A DNA stretch of 25,854 nucleotides from contig JAYUKY010000127.1 of assembly GCA_043764015.1 (NCBI GenBank), positions 1-25,854 on the forward strand. Direction: 5' to 3'. The first letter of the stretch is position 1, and every line of letters starts with the position of its first letter. Shown one piece after another: positions 14,393-22,289 of the stretch. Under the pieces are notes generated by a model. The model searched no databases. It saw nothing but the letters and a program-made list of their open reading frames with translations, and was not told where the DNA came from. The stretch comes from JANYGM01 sp043764015. Its GTDB lineage: Bacteria; Bacteroidota; Bacteroidia; Cytophagales; Thermonemataceae. The position numbers and the translations under genes were made by a program.

Positions 14393-15817
14393 ATGTTTTT
14401 GAAAAAAACCTTAGTTGCTGCCTTGCTTACGGCATTTATTGCAGGAACTTTTACGCTTACTTCTTGCGAGAAAAAGCCCACAAAAGACAATCTCAAAAAA
14501 GATTCTCTTGCTAAAAATGACCAAAAAGATAAAACTGACTCTCTCCCATCTGATAAAACAGACGACAAAGTAGAAGATGAAGACACACAAGATGCGCCCA
14601 AAGGCTCGTATGAAGGTACTTCTTCCAGAAAAACTTTGAAAACTTTTAAGGCTGACCCTAAATTTGACGAAGTAGCCACTTATTTGGCAGGACTTCCAAG
14701 CAAAGAGAAAAATTCAGAATTAGAGGCTTCCCCTGCGTGGAAAGGTTATGCAACGGCTTCAAATGGTAAATGGGACAAGCTAAAAAATGGCAAATTTGCT
14801 AAAATGCGTCCTTGGGCGAAAGAATATTTGGTAGAACCTCGCAAATTAGAGGGTTTGGTGTTTTATCCGTTTAGTGGAGCTGATTTTATTCACGCTGACG
14901 CATTTTTTCCTGATGCTGATGAATATTTATTGATTGGTTTGGAGCCTATTGGCACTTATCCAACGACTGAAAAAATCAATAAAAACGCAAATTCTTACTT
15001 CAACGGACTAAACCAGGCTATGTATTTTTTGGTTGAATATAGTTTTTTCCGTACATTGAGTATGGCAGAAGATTTGACAGGTAAAAAAGTGGCTGCTATT
15101 GATGGCACGCTCCCACTTTTGCTTACATTTATGAAAAATCTTGGACACGATGTTTTGTTTTATGATAGAGTTGCCATTGACAACTCTGGTAAAATGGTTA
15201 GCGAAAGCAACTATAAAAAGCCTGCTGGAAAGGACGAAACTATCTACGGAACTCGTATTTATTTCAAAGATACGAAAGACAAAAATAACGCAAATGCTAA
15301 AACCAAAATTTTACATTATTTTGGTACAGATATTTCTGATAGCGGTTTGAAGAAAAACCCACAAATGGCAACTTTCATACAAAGCCTTAGACCAAACACA
15401 ACTTACTTAAAATCAGCATCTTACTTGATGCACAATGATTATTTTTCTACTATTAGAAATGCTATTTTGGATAATACTAAGTTTTTGGTGCAAGATGATT
15501 CTGGTATGCCAATAAAATTTCTACCTGAAAGCAAATGGGAAAATACGTATTTTGGAGCTTATACTGGTCCAATTCCTTTGTTTTCTGGACGTTATCAGAA
15601 AGATTTGCGTAAAGAATATACAAAAAATGTAAAAAGTTTAAAACCTCTCCCATTTGGTATTGGGTATATGTTTAGAGAAGGAACTTCTAATATTATGATG
15701 GCTAAGAGAATTAAAGGAACGGAAAAAGACAAAGAGCCAAAAGTAGTAGCAAAAGAAGAAAAGAAATCAGATAAAAAAGATGACAAGAAAGAAGTGAAAA
15801 AGAAAACTGATAAATAG
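14393..15817 (+). CDS. Lipoprotein of unknown function
   Basis: The 474-residue product has a lipoprotein signal: KK, hydrophobic AALLTAFIAGTFT, and lipobox TLTSC with Cys at 25. An Asp/Lys-rich linker follows (about 30-75), then a globular domain from AYLAGLPSKEK onwards. That domain contains GLVFYPFSGADFIHADAFFP, YLLIGLEPIGTYP, and TGKKVAAIDGTLPLLLTFMK with LGHDVLFYDR. The tail (about 440-474) is a run of Lys/Asp/Glu (EKKSDKKDDKKEVKKK). The FYPFSG.DF..A..FFP pattern recurs in uncharacterised bacterial proteins from memory, but I cannot assign a function. It is likely outer-membrane or periplasm-anchored. It starts 57 bp after Rpn copy B and ends at a strong hairpin region. Confidence 0.75.
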   Translation: MFLKKTLVAALLTAFIAGTFTLTSCEKKPTKDNLKKDSLAKNDQKDKTDSLPSDKTDDKVEDEDTQDAPKGSYEGTSSRKTLKTFKADPKFDEVATYLAGLPSKEKNSELEASPAWKGYATASNGKWDKLKNGKFAKMRPWAKEYLVEPRKLEGLVFYPFSGADFIHADAFFPDADEYLLIGLEPIGTYPTTEKINKNANSYFNGLNQAMYFLVEYSFFRTLSMAEDLTGKKVAAIDGTLPLLLTFMKNLGHDVLFYDRVAIDNSGKMVSESNYKKPAGKDETIYGTRIYFKDTKDKNNANAKTKILHYFGTDISDSGLKKNPQMATFIQSLRPNTTYLKSASYLMHNDYFSTIRNAILDNTKFLVQDDSGMPIKFLPESKWENTYFGAYTGPIPLFSGRYQKDLRKEYTKNVKSLKPLPFGIGYMFREGTSNIMMAKRIKGTEKDKEPKVVAKEEKKSDKKDDKKEVKKKTDK

Positions 15818-15828
15818 TTGTATATAAA

Positions 15829-15892
15829 AACTATTTCTTAATTAGTTGATTATATCAACTAATTAAGAGGGTAAATAATAGTACAAAAATAG
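15829..15892. repeat. Palindromic intergenic repeat, copy 1
   Basis: The segment contains a perfect 13-bp-arm palindrome (CTTAATTAGTTGA, 15837-15849; complement 15855-15867; 5-nt loop). The whole ~64 bp resembles 20287-20349, from AACTATTT to the ATAATA-TAC end, so it appears to be a dispersed element. Confidence 0.65.
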
Positions 15893-15921
15893 AGATGCAA
15901 AATAGGCATCTCTATTTTTTT
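15885..15921 (+). terminator. Rho-independent terminator after the lipoprotein gene
   Basis: The hairpin arms AGAGATGC (15891-15898) and GCATCTCT (15906-15913), extendable to 14 bp with flanking A and T runs, are followed by seven T. The A-run on the left would let it act in both directions. Confidence 0.75.
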
Positions 15922-15937
15922 AATTGAATGGTAAAAT

Positions 15938-15963
15938 GTAGGGGCGTACCCTTGTGGTCGCCC
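15938..15963. repeat. GTAGGGGCG...GGTCGCCC hairpin repeat
   Basis: The sequence pairs GGGCG-ACC with GGT-CGCCC around CTTGT. One extra T is in the left arm. It looks like a widely scattered bacterial intergenic repeat (from memory). It ends 5 bp before an in-frame ATG upstream of the serine hydrolase. Confidence 0.6.
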
Positions 15964-16006
15964 AAACATGCGAAAGCAACACGACAAACAAAATAAACAA
16001 ACCAAA

Positions 16007-17344
16007 ATGAAACAAAAAAATCTATTTAACATAATATTTTTTATAACAACATTTTTAGTATCCTTTCAAATGCAGGCGCAAGATTCAAAAGAAGATTTAG
16101 CTAAAAACATTGAATTAAGGAATACTTTTGAAGATGAGAAATTATTAGAAAAGTTAATGATGTTGCAGGCTGACAAATTTCTCCCCTATCTTCAACGGCA
16201 CAAAGAATATAATATCCAAATTATTTACACGCAAGTTACCAGAGATAAGCGTGGAAGTAATCCGACTTTGAAAGAATATACTTTTAATGTAAATCCAAAA
16301 GCGTATTTTTATCCCGCGAGTACCGTAAAATTGCCTGTTATTGCGCTGGCAATGGAGAAAATAAATGAATTGAGCGAAAAAATTGATAAAAATCAATTAG
16401 ATAAATATGCTCGTATGAGTACGGTTGCTGGGAAATTTTGTCCAGAATTTGCGGTTGCAAATACTCCAAATGACGAAAATCCGCCAACTATTGCCAAATA
16501 TGCGGAACAAATGCTTTTGGTAAGTGATAATGTTGCTTTTGGGCGTTTGTATGAATTTGTAGGACAAAAAGAAATTAACCAAAAATTATGGAATAAGGGT
16601 TATGAAGATTTGCGGATTTTGCGCAGATTTAATTCTATGTGCCTTACGCCAGAACAAAGTAAATACTCGCAACCTATTGAATTTTATTCAGATAATTGCA
16701 AGCATTTACTTCACAGAGAAAATGAAAAACTCAACGACACGACCTACTCCGCTCCTATTGGTGAGATAAAACTCGGAAAAGCCTACATGGACGACTTTGG
16801 CAAACTCTATAATGCACCAATGGATTTTACACCACAAAATTATATGAAACTCAAAGATTTGAATGATATTGTGTGTACTTTGATGATTCCAGAGGCTTTT
16901 CCTAAACAAAAACGTTTTAATTTGGAGAAAGACGACTATAATTTTCTTAAAAAATATATGAGTGCGTATCCAAAAGATGCCGTTTGGAACTCCTATCCAT
17001 CTGAAATGGGCTATTTTGATGCTTATAAAAAATATTTATTTTATGGAAGAGATAATTTTGCTGAAATTGACGAAAATCTAAAAATCCACAATATTGTAGG
17101 CTGGGCTTATGGTTTCCTCACAGATGCCGCTTATTTAGTTGATGAACGCAACCATATTGAGTTCTTTTTAACCGCTACTATTTGTATCAATAGAGATGAA
17201 ACTTTCAATGATAATCTTTATGAATATCCAGAAAGCTTGGAATTTCTAAAAAATCTAGGAAAAATGATGTATAATTATGAAAGAGCAATCTTGAAAAAGT
17301 ACAATTCTAAGAAAAAGAAATTTGCGGAAAAAACAACAGAATAA
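16007..17344 (+). CDS. Serine hydrolase of the class A beta-lactamase-like superfamily
   Basis: From this start the product is 445 aa. It begins with a signal peptide (MKQKNLFNIIFFITTFLVSF, cleavage near QAQ). An in-frame ATG at 15968 would add 13 Lys/Gln-rich residues that abut a hairpin repeat, so the later start is preferred. The active-site Ser-x-x-Lys is ASTVK (Ser 105, Lys 108), and SDN (173-175) matches the second class A motif. The third motif (KTG/KSG) is not seen at its usual place; NIVGWAYGFLTDAAYL stands there instead. Class A-type, PBP-like enzymes act on beta-lactam or peptidoglycan-related bonds. The missing KTG argues against a standard lactamase and for a divergent periplasmic hydrolase. 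No regulator is adjacent. Confidence 0.8.
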   Translation: MKQKNLFNIIFFITTFLVSFQMQAQDSKEDLAKNIELRNTFEDEKLLEKLMMLQADKFLPYLQRHKEYNIQIIYTQVTRDKRGSNPTLKEYTFNVNPKAYFYPASTVKLPVIALAMEKINELSEKIDKNQLDKYARMSTVAGKFCPEFAVANTPNDENPPTIAKYAEQMLLVSDNVAFGRLYEFVGQKEINQKLWNKGYEDLRILRRFNSMCLTPEQSKYSQPIEFYSDNCKHLLHRENEKLNDTTYSAPIGEIKLGKAYMDDFGKLYNAPMDFTPQNYMKLKDLNDIVCTLMIPEAFPKQKRFNLEKDDYNFLKKYMSAYPKDAVWNSYPSEMGYFDAYKKYLFYGRDNFAEIDENLKIHNIVGWAYGFLTDAAYLVDERNHIEFFLTATICINRDETFNDNLYEYPESLEFLKNLGKMMYNYERAILKKYNSKKKKFAEKTTE

Positions 17345-17521
17345 ATGAATATAAATTATTTGAAAATCACGCTGAAAATAATTGTAAAAAAAATCAAAAA
17401 AAGTGAAAAATAATAGCCAAAAACTTTGATTTTACGTATATTTTGTAGTACCTTTAACCCACTAAAAATGAATTTCTTGCAAAATTATCAAAAAACACCT
17501 ACATAAAAATATTTCTTTAAA

Positions 17522-18112
17522 ATGATATTTTTAACCTCACAAAATATGTCAAACGTGATGAAATCAAAATATAAAAATAATACAAATTTTTCACAGGTTA
17601 TACCAAGTGATAAATTATACTTCTCTATTGGAGAAGTCGCAGAATTATTAAATATAAATCCTTCAACTATTCGTTTTTGGGACGCAGAACTGGATTTTAA
17701 TCTTCAAAAGAATAGCAGAAATGACCGCCGTTTTAGACAAGAAGACATAGAAAACCTGCAAATTGTTATACAACTAAAAGAAAAAGGTTTTAATATTGAA
17801 GGTATCAGAACGGAGCTTAAAAATAATAAAATTGAACTAAAACAGCGTTTAAAGTCAATTAAGAGCCTTCAAAATATCAGAAATTTTTTCATAATGCTAA
17901 AAAATGAACTCAAAGAGGATAATATTGAAAATGACAATTATTCATTTGAAAAATTTGAAGAGAAATTTGGAGAAAAACAAACAACTGATTTGATGGTACA
18001 ATCTTCTACAAGTGATATGAATAATTATGTAGATACTGATGATTCTCAAATGTATTCTCCTGAATATTTGGAGGAATACCAGCAGGATTTGGTAGAGGAA
18101 AATGGAGAGTAA
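17522..18112 (+). CDS. MerR-family transcriptional regulator
   Basis: The product (196 aa, or 187 from the ATG at 17549) has one N-terminal winged helix: LYFSIGEVAELLNINPSTIR followed by FWDAEL (about 32-57) gives the MerR helix-turn-helix, and NDRRFRQEDIENLQIVIQLKEKGF (66-89) is the wing and dimerisation helix start. The remainder is acidic and helical, without Cys clusters for metal sensing. This MerR type, small and with no obvious effector domain, is common in Bacteroidota. It precedes dprA by 75 bp with a small palindrome between. An upstream TATATTTTG near 17437 is one base off the -7 consensus. The start codon is not certain. Confidence 0.88.
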   Translation: MIFLTSQNMSNVMKSKYKNNTNFSQVIPSDKLYFSIGEVAELLNINPSTIRFWDAELDFNLQKNSRNDRRFRQEDIENLQIVIQLKEKGFNIEGIRTELKNNKIELKQRLKSIKSLQNIRNFFIMLKNELKEDNIENDNYSFEKFEEKFGEKQTTDLMVQSSTSDMNNYVDTDDSQMYSPEYLEEYQQDLVEENGE

Positions 18113-18127
18113 ATAAACAACTTTTAA

Positions 18128-18160
18128 AACTTTTGGAAAGTTTCAAACTCTTCAAAAGTT
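18128..18160. repeat. Imperfect palindrome between merR-type gene and dprA
   Basis: Arms 18128-18143 and 18145-18160 pair at 14 of 16 positions (AACTTTTGGAAAGTTT type). There is no T-run. Similar AACTTT/AAAGTT palindromes are frequent between Bacteroidota genes (from memory). Confidence 0.55.
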
Positions 18161-18187
18161 AATGAGTTAATTTAATAAATATAAATA

Positions 18188-19351
18188 ATGAATGATAATA
18201 TTGAGAACATCAATGGTGATAAAATAAACGTTTATGAAGTAGCTTTGGGAATGGCATCAGGGATTGGTGGCGTTACGGCAAGGCAACTTTTGGCACATTG
18301 CGGAACGGCTGAAGAAATTTTTAAATCTTCTAAATTATCAAAAATTGATGGTATTGGAGAAAAAACTATTGCCGTACTCAAAAATACTGACCTCCTGCAC
18401 AAAGCAGAAAAAGAAATTGAAAATGCTCAAAAACAAAATATTTCTATTCTTTTTTACACACATAAAAAATTTCCACAACGGCTAAAACAAATTTATGATA
18501 CGCCTGTTTTGCTTTATTACAACGGAAACGCAGATTTAAATGCTGAGAAAATCATTAGTATTGTGGGAACTCGTAAGGCTACAGATTACGGAAAACAGTT
18601 TATTGATGCTTTTTTGAAAGATATTCAAAAATATAACCCTTTGGTTGTGAGCGGTTTAGCCTACGGAATTGATGTAATGACACACAAAGAATGTCTAAAT
18701 TTGGGTATTCAGACCATTGGCGTAATGGCAAACGGTTTGGATATTGTTTATCCTGCGGTGCATAAACCAATAGCACAAAAAATGCTTACTTGTGGTGGGC
18801 TTTTGTGCGAAAGTGCGTTGGGCGTAAAACCTGATGCGCCTCGTTTTCCAGCTCGCAACCGCATTATTGCAGGAATGTCTGATGCGACTATTGTCGTGGA
18901 AGCAATGGAAAAAGGCGGCGCACTTATCACGGCAGAACTTGCCAACGACTATAACAAAGAGGTTTTTGCACTTGCAGGAAATTATAATGCTCCTACTTCC
19001 GCAGGTTGCCACAAAATTATCAAAGAGAATAAAGCACACTTAATAACAAATGCTAATGATTTGATACAATTCTTAAACTGGGATATTGAAAAAGGACAAG
19101 CAAAAACTTACCAAACTTTTCAAAAAATAAAGGTAAATTCATTTGATATTAGTGAGGAAGAAATTGAGATTTTGAAATTTATTGTGAATAAAAAAGAAGT
19201 TCATACGGATATGTTGGCATTTATGCTGGATATTCCTAACGGAATGTTGTCTATGCTACTTCTTAATTTAGAAATGAAAAATATTATAGAAACCTTACCA
19301 GGAAAAAAATATAAAATTGTGGGGAATTATGAAAATAGGTTAGAATTTTAA
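18188..19351 (+). CDS. dprA: DNA-processing protein A
   Basis: DprA loads RecA on incoming single-stranded DNA during natural transformation. The 387-residue product has an N-terminal helix-hairpin-helix region (about 20-70, IGGVTARQLL and IDGIGEKTIAVL). The extended Rossmann domain follows: ISIVGTRKATDYG (123-135), VVSGLAYGIDVMTHKECL (153-170), IGVMANGLDIVYP (177-189), and GGLLCE...PRFPARNRIIAGMSDATIVVEA (203-239), with KGGALITAELA. The C-terminal ~70 residues (EEEIEILKFIVNKK onwards) form a winged helix, as in many DprA proteins. Length and motifs are standard. Its presence hints at DNA-uptake ability but does not prove it. Confidence 0.96.
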   Translation: MNDNIENINGDKINVYEVALGMASGIGGVTARQLLAHCGTAEEIFKSSKLSKIDGIGEKTIAVLKNTDLLHKAEKEIENAQKQNISILFYTHKKFPQRLKQIYDTPVLLYYNGNADLNAEKIISIVGTRKATDYGKQFIDAFLKDIQKYNPLVVSGLAYGIDVMTHKECLNLGIQTIGVMANGLDIVYPAVHKPIAQKMLTCGGLLCESALGVKPDAPRFPARNRIIAGMSDATIVVEAMEKGGALITAELANDYNKEVFALAGNYNAPTSAGCHKIIKENKAHLITNANDLIQFLNWDIEKGQAKTYQTFQKIKVNSFDISEEEIEILKFIVNKKEVHTDMLAFMLDIPNGMLSMLLLNLEMKNIIETLPGKKYKIVGNYENRLEF

Positions 19352-19395
19352 CAGAAACTTAACCTTAAAATAAATAGAAAGTTAAATAAAAAGCG

Positions 19396-19403
19396 TATAT
19401 TTG
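19396..19403 (+). promoter_or_regulatory. -7 promoter box (TATATTTG) ahead of the second DUF6934-like module
   Basis: It matches the TAnnTTTG consensus exactly, 19 bp upstream of the ATG at 19422. The transcript would be nearly leaderless. No -33 TTTG was found at suitable spacing. Confidence 0.5.
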
Positions 19404-19421
19404 TGTATAATAAAGTAAAAT

Positions 19422-19886
19422 ATGAATAAACCAAAGTATCTCTACAGAGCAGAAGACTTCTTTAAAATCTACAAATTTGCAAGTGAATGACCAAAAGGAG
19501 TTATTAAAAAAATTGTTTAATTTACAGAAACAGGTGTAAAAAGTGTTTATAATCTTGGTTTTGGAGATTATGATGATGAAACAAAATTAGCGGACGACTT
19601 ATCCGTAACTAATAACGGCGACAGCCTAAAAGTATCAGTAACTGTTGCATCAATAGTTTATGTTTTTTTAGAAGAATACCCAGATGCTTATATTTTCGCT
19701 ACAGGAACTACGGTTGTTAGAAATAGACTTTACAGAATGGGTATTACTAATAACCTGGCTGAAATAAAAGAATATTTCCAGTTATTTGGGCTAAGTGAAG
19801 AAAGTAATTGGGTAAAATTTGTAGTTGGAGATGACTATGAAGCATGCTTGATAACTAAACATCATAATAAATTTATAATAGATTAA
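19422..19886 (+). pseudogene. Broken DUF6934-like gene, second module copy
   Basis: A single frame of 154 codons runs from ATG to TAA at 19884-19886 but is interrupted by TGA at 19488-19490 (codon 23) and TAA at 19518-19520 (codon 33). The rest is well conserved with the intact gene at 8898: VYNLGFGDYDDETK, VTNNGDSLKVSVTV, EEYPDAYIFATGTT, RNRLYRMGITNNL and a YEACLITK end. Both stops are one base away from plausible sense codons (GGA, GAA). As two different stop codons are involved, recoding is unlikely. A -7 box remains upstream. An ATG-led C-terminal fragment is not obvious. Confidence 0.8.
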
Positions 19887-19898
19887 ATAATAAATGAT

Positions 19899-20063
19899 AT
19901 GAATAGTAAAATAAAAGAATTAAACGCATCAAAAATACCTATTATTGTTTTTGACAAAAACTTAGAGCAATTTAGGAATGTTGTCCTTTTCCCTGAAAAA
20001 TTGGCAAAGGCAAACGAAATCTTAAATAGAGTTGAGCTTCCTAAATTTCAACAAAAAAAGTAA
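19899..20063 (+). CDS. Small partner of the DUF6934-like pseudogene (54 aa)
   Basis: The 54-residue ORF starts 12 bp after the pseudogene stop and remains intact. Its core, VVLFPEKLAKANEILNRVEL followed by PK, matches the 47-residue protein at 9341-9484 (TVFFPEKLEKTNQMLKNIGLPK). The N-terminal part (SKIKELNASKIPIIVFDKN) is different. It ends 12 bp before the tRNA gene. With its larger partner broken, it may be a solitary survivor. If the pair is toxin and antitoxin, the survivor would most simply be the harmless or protective half, which is inference only. Confidence 0.65.
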   Translation: MNSKIKELNASKIPIIVFDKNLEQFRNVVLFPEKLAKANEILNRVELPKFQQKK

Positions 20064-20075
20064 AATAGTAAAATT

Positions 20076-20149
20076 GGGGGATTAGCTCAATTGGCTAGAG
20101 TGCTTGCCTGGCAGGCAAGAGGTAATGGGTTCAAATCCCATATTCTCCA
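20076..20149 (+). tRNA. tRNA-Ala (anticodon GGC)
   Basis: A full cloverleaf is present: acceptor GGGGGAT pairs with ATTCTCC (two G-U pairs), the D arm contains AGCTCAATTGGCTAGAG, and the anticodon stem CTTGC/GCAAG (20103-20107/20115-20119) holds loop CTGGCAG with anticodon GGC at 20110-20112. The T arm is ATGGG-TTCAAAT-CCCAT, and the discriminator A is at 20149. CCA is not encoded. It reads Ala codons GCC and GCU. Confidence 0.97.
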
Positions 20150-20182
20150 CAATTTTTCAACTTTTTTATAAAGTTAATATTG

Positions 20183-20222
20183 AAAACCTTATTTTTCTAT
20201 CCTTTAGAAAATAAGGTTTTTT
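20183..20222 (+). terminator. Rho-independent terminator after tRNA-Ala
   Basis: Perfect 13-bp arms AAAACCTTATTTT (20183-20195) and AAAATAAGGTTTT (20208-20220) with a 12-nt loop end in a T-run, 33 bp after the tRNA. Confidence 0.85.
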
Positions 20223-20286
20223 AATTTTACATAAAATTAAATTTATAAAACCTAAATTTATGTAAAACTAAAAAGTTAATAATAAC

Positions 20287-20349
20287 AACTATTTTTAAAT
20301 TAGTTTATATTATTAACTAATTAAAAATATTAGAATAATACAATTTTAG
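20287..20349. repeat. Palindromic intergenic repeat, copy 2
   Basis: It resembles 15829-15892 along its length. Its inner arms AATTAGTT (20298-20305) and AACTAATT (20315-20322) flank a 9-nt loop. It sits between the tRNA terminator and the phosphatase gene; the rest of 20223-20387 is plain AT-rich leader. Confidence 0.6.
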
Positions 20350-20387
20350 AAAATATTTCAATCTCAAAAAATAAAGTAAATTTCAAA

Positions 20388-21524
20388 ATGAATTTTCAAA
20401 AAATCTCTTTCTTCTCTTTCCTTATTTGTCAAATATTTCTAGTAGAAAATATTTTTGCACAAAAATTACAAAGCATTTCACATAAACACAAAAACAACAA
20501 ATGTCCCAAAAATATCATTTTGATGATTGGTGACGGAATGGGAACGGCGCAAATTTACTCAGGACTCACCGCAAAAAAAGATAACCTAAATCTCAAAAGA
20601 TGTACGCATATTGGTTTTAGTCAAACTAATTCCTCTGATAATTATGTTACGGATTCTGCGGCTGGTGCAACCGCTTTTTCTATTGGTCAAAAAACCTACA
20701 ACGGAGCTATTGGCGTGGATAAAAATAAAGTTCCGCAAAAAACAATACTAGAAACTGCTGAGAGCAAAGGACTTACGACTGGACTTGTGGCTACTTGCTC
20801 TATTACACACGCTACACCTGCGTCCTTCATTGCGCACCAGCCCTCACGTGCCTTAGATGAGGATATTGCAAAAGATTTTCTAAAAACAGATGTTGATGTG
20901 TTGATTGGTGGAGGAAGGCAATTTTTTGAAAAACGCAGAGATAGCCTAAATCTACTGGCAATTATGAAGAAGAACAATTATCAAATAGCCTCTTTGGTAG
21001 AAGATTTAAAAAATATTTCTAGTGGAAAAGTTGTTTGTTTACGCTTAGACCCTGATTCTGCCAAAATGAATAAATTTCCGAAAATGAGCGAAGGACGTGG
21101 AGAATATCTTTCTACAGCTTCGTTAAAAGCCATTGAAATTTTGAAAAATAATGACAAAAAGAATAAAAAAGGCTTTTTTTTGATGATAGAAGGCTCACAA
21201 ATAGATTGGGGAGGACACGCCAACAATAGCGACTATATTATTAAAGAAATGGTTGATTTTGATAACTGTATTGGGAAAGTCTTGGATTTTGCAGAGAAAG
21301 ATGGAGAAACTTTGGTGATTATCACCGCTGACCACGAAACTGGTGGCTATGCCCTCGTGGGCGGAAACCTAGAAAAAGGAGAAGTTGTAGGCAAATTTAG
21401 TACGGATTATCATACTGGCGTGATGGTTCCTGTTTTTGCCTTTGGAGCTGGCGCAGAACACTTTGCAGGAATTTATCACAATACAGAAATCTACAAAAAA
21501 ATGATGTATTTGTTTAGATTTTAG
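20388..21524 (+). CDS. Alkaline phosphatase (PhoA family)
   Basis: This secreted phosphomonoesterase releases phosphate from organic phosphate esters. A signal peptide (FFSFLICQIFLVENIFAQ, cleavage near 25) leads to the catalytic domain: IGDGMG (47-52, metal Asp 49), YVTDSAAGATA with nucleophile Ser 90, THATPASF with His 141 and Thr 143, QPSRAL with Arg 154 (phosphate-binding equivalent), MIEGSQIDWGGHANN (266-280; Glu 268, Asp 273, His 277), ITADHETGG (312-320) and HTGVMVPVFAFG (342-353). At 378 residues it is shorter than E. coli PhoA (about 470), consistent with the compact Bacteroidota form. His at 141 in place of the E. coli Asp153 is the arrangement seen in many other alkaline phosphatases. 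No Pho box was recognised upstream. Confidence 0.95.
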   Translation: MNFQKISFFSFLICQIFLVENIFAQKLQSISHKHKNNKCPKNIILMIGDGMGTAQIYSGLTAKKDNLNLKRCTHIGFSQTNSSDNYVTDSAAGATAFSIGQKTYNGAIGVDKNKVPQKTILETAESKGLTTGLVATCSITHATPASFIAHQPSRALDEDIAKDFLKTDVDVLIGGGRQFFEKRRDSLNLLAIMKKNNYQIASLVEDLKNISSGKVVCLRLDPDSAKMNKFPKMSEGRGEYLSTASLKAIEILKNNDKKNKKGFFLMIEGSQIDWGGHANNSDYIIKEMVDFDNCIGKVLDFAEKDGETLVIITADHETGGYALVGGNLEKGEVVGKFSTDYHTGVMVPVFAFGAGAEHFAGIYHNTEIYKKMMYLFRF

Positions 21525-21586
21525 AAATAAGAGAGTCTGAGAAATTTCAGTATAATTTGTTAGATGTGTAAGAAATAATAACTCAA

Positions 21587-22279
21587 ATGCAGATAGACCA
21601 TATTTTTATTTTCTCCAATAATAATGGGAAAGAAGCTGATGAACTCTTGGAATTTGGTTTTGTGGAGGGTAGTTCTCGTGTGCATAAGGGGCAAGGAACG
21701 ACCAACCGCAAGTTTTATTTTGAGAACTTCTTTTTGGAAATCCTTTGGGTGAGTGGTTTGGAAGAGATACAAAGTCCGTTAGTTTCTCCTACGAAATTGT
21801 GGCAACGTGCTGATTTTAAAGAAAATAACTTCTCCCCTTTTGGCTTGTGTTTGGTGAATACGAAAGATACAGATATACTTTTTTCAGAAAATGCTGTAAA
21901 TGCTGCTGCAAATGTTGTCAAATATCAGCCGCAATATTTTCCAGTAGGAATGGAAATTGAGATTTTACCAAATGCGCATCTCCCCCACTTACCTTGGACT
22001 TTTAGATTGCCTTTGTCTTTAATCAAAGGAGGTAAAAAGCCGTCAGAAGAGCCTATAAACCACACAAATAGCATAGAAAATCTTACAGAAGTTATTTTTG
22101 GTATTCCTTATTTTGATAATATTGAAAACGACTATTTAGCTTGTTTTCGTGATGAGCCAAGCATTAAATTTACAAAAAATAAAGTAATGCACATTTATAC
22201 CCTTACACTTACTTTTGACAACCAAAAACAAGGAAAAACAAAAGTATTTTCAGCATTGCCTTTGATAATAAAGTATTGA
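21587..22279 (+). CDS. VOC/glyoxalase-like domain protein
   Basis: The 230-residue product starts with the MQIDHIFIFS strand and the FGFVEGSSRVHKGQGTTNRKFYF segment of the glyoxalase-like (VOC superfamily, Glyoxalase_3-type) fold. It continues with FFLEILWVSG and then a second half with PWTFRLPLSL. The His near position 4 and the Glu in LEILW could be metal ligands, as in VOC enzymes. No signal peptide is present. The gene begins 62 bp after the alkaline phosphatase. It converges with the exbD gene on the opposite strand, the two ends being only 10 bp apart. A metabolic substrate cannot be named. Confidence 0.75.
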   Translation: MQIDHIFIFSNNNGKEADELLEFGFVEGSSRVHKGQGTTNRKFYFENFFLEILWVSGLEEIQSPLVSPTKLWQRADFKENNFSPFGLCLVNTKDTDILFSENAVNAAANVVKYQPQYFPVGMEIEILPNAHLPHLPWTFRLPLSLIKGGKKPSEEPINHTNSIENLTEVIFGIPYFDNIENDYLACFRDEPSIKFTKNKVMHIYTLTLTFDNQKQGKTKVFSALPLIIKY

Positions 22280-22289
22280 TAGTATGCTT

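Noticed and set aside
19422..19886. TGA at 19488 as selenocysteine or recoded codon
   Set aside because: A second in-frame stop (TAA, 19518) follows within ten codons, no SECIS-like hairpin was seen, and the intact relative has no special residue there.
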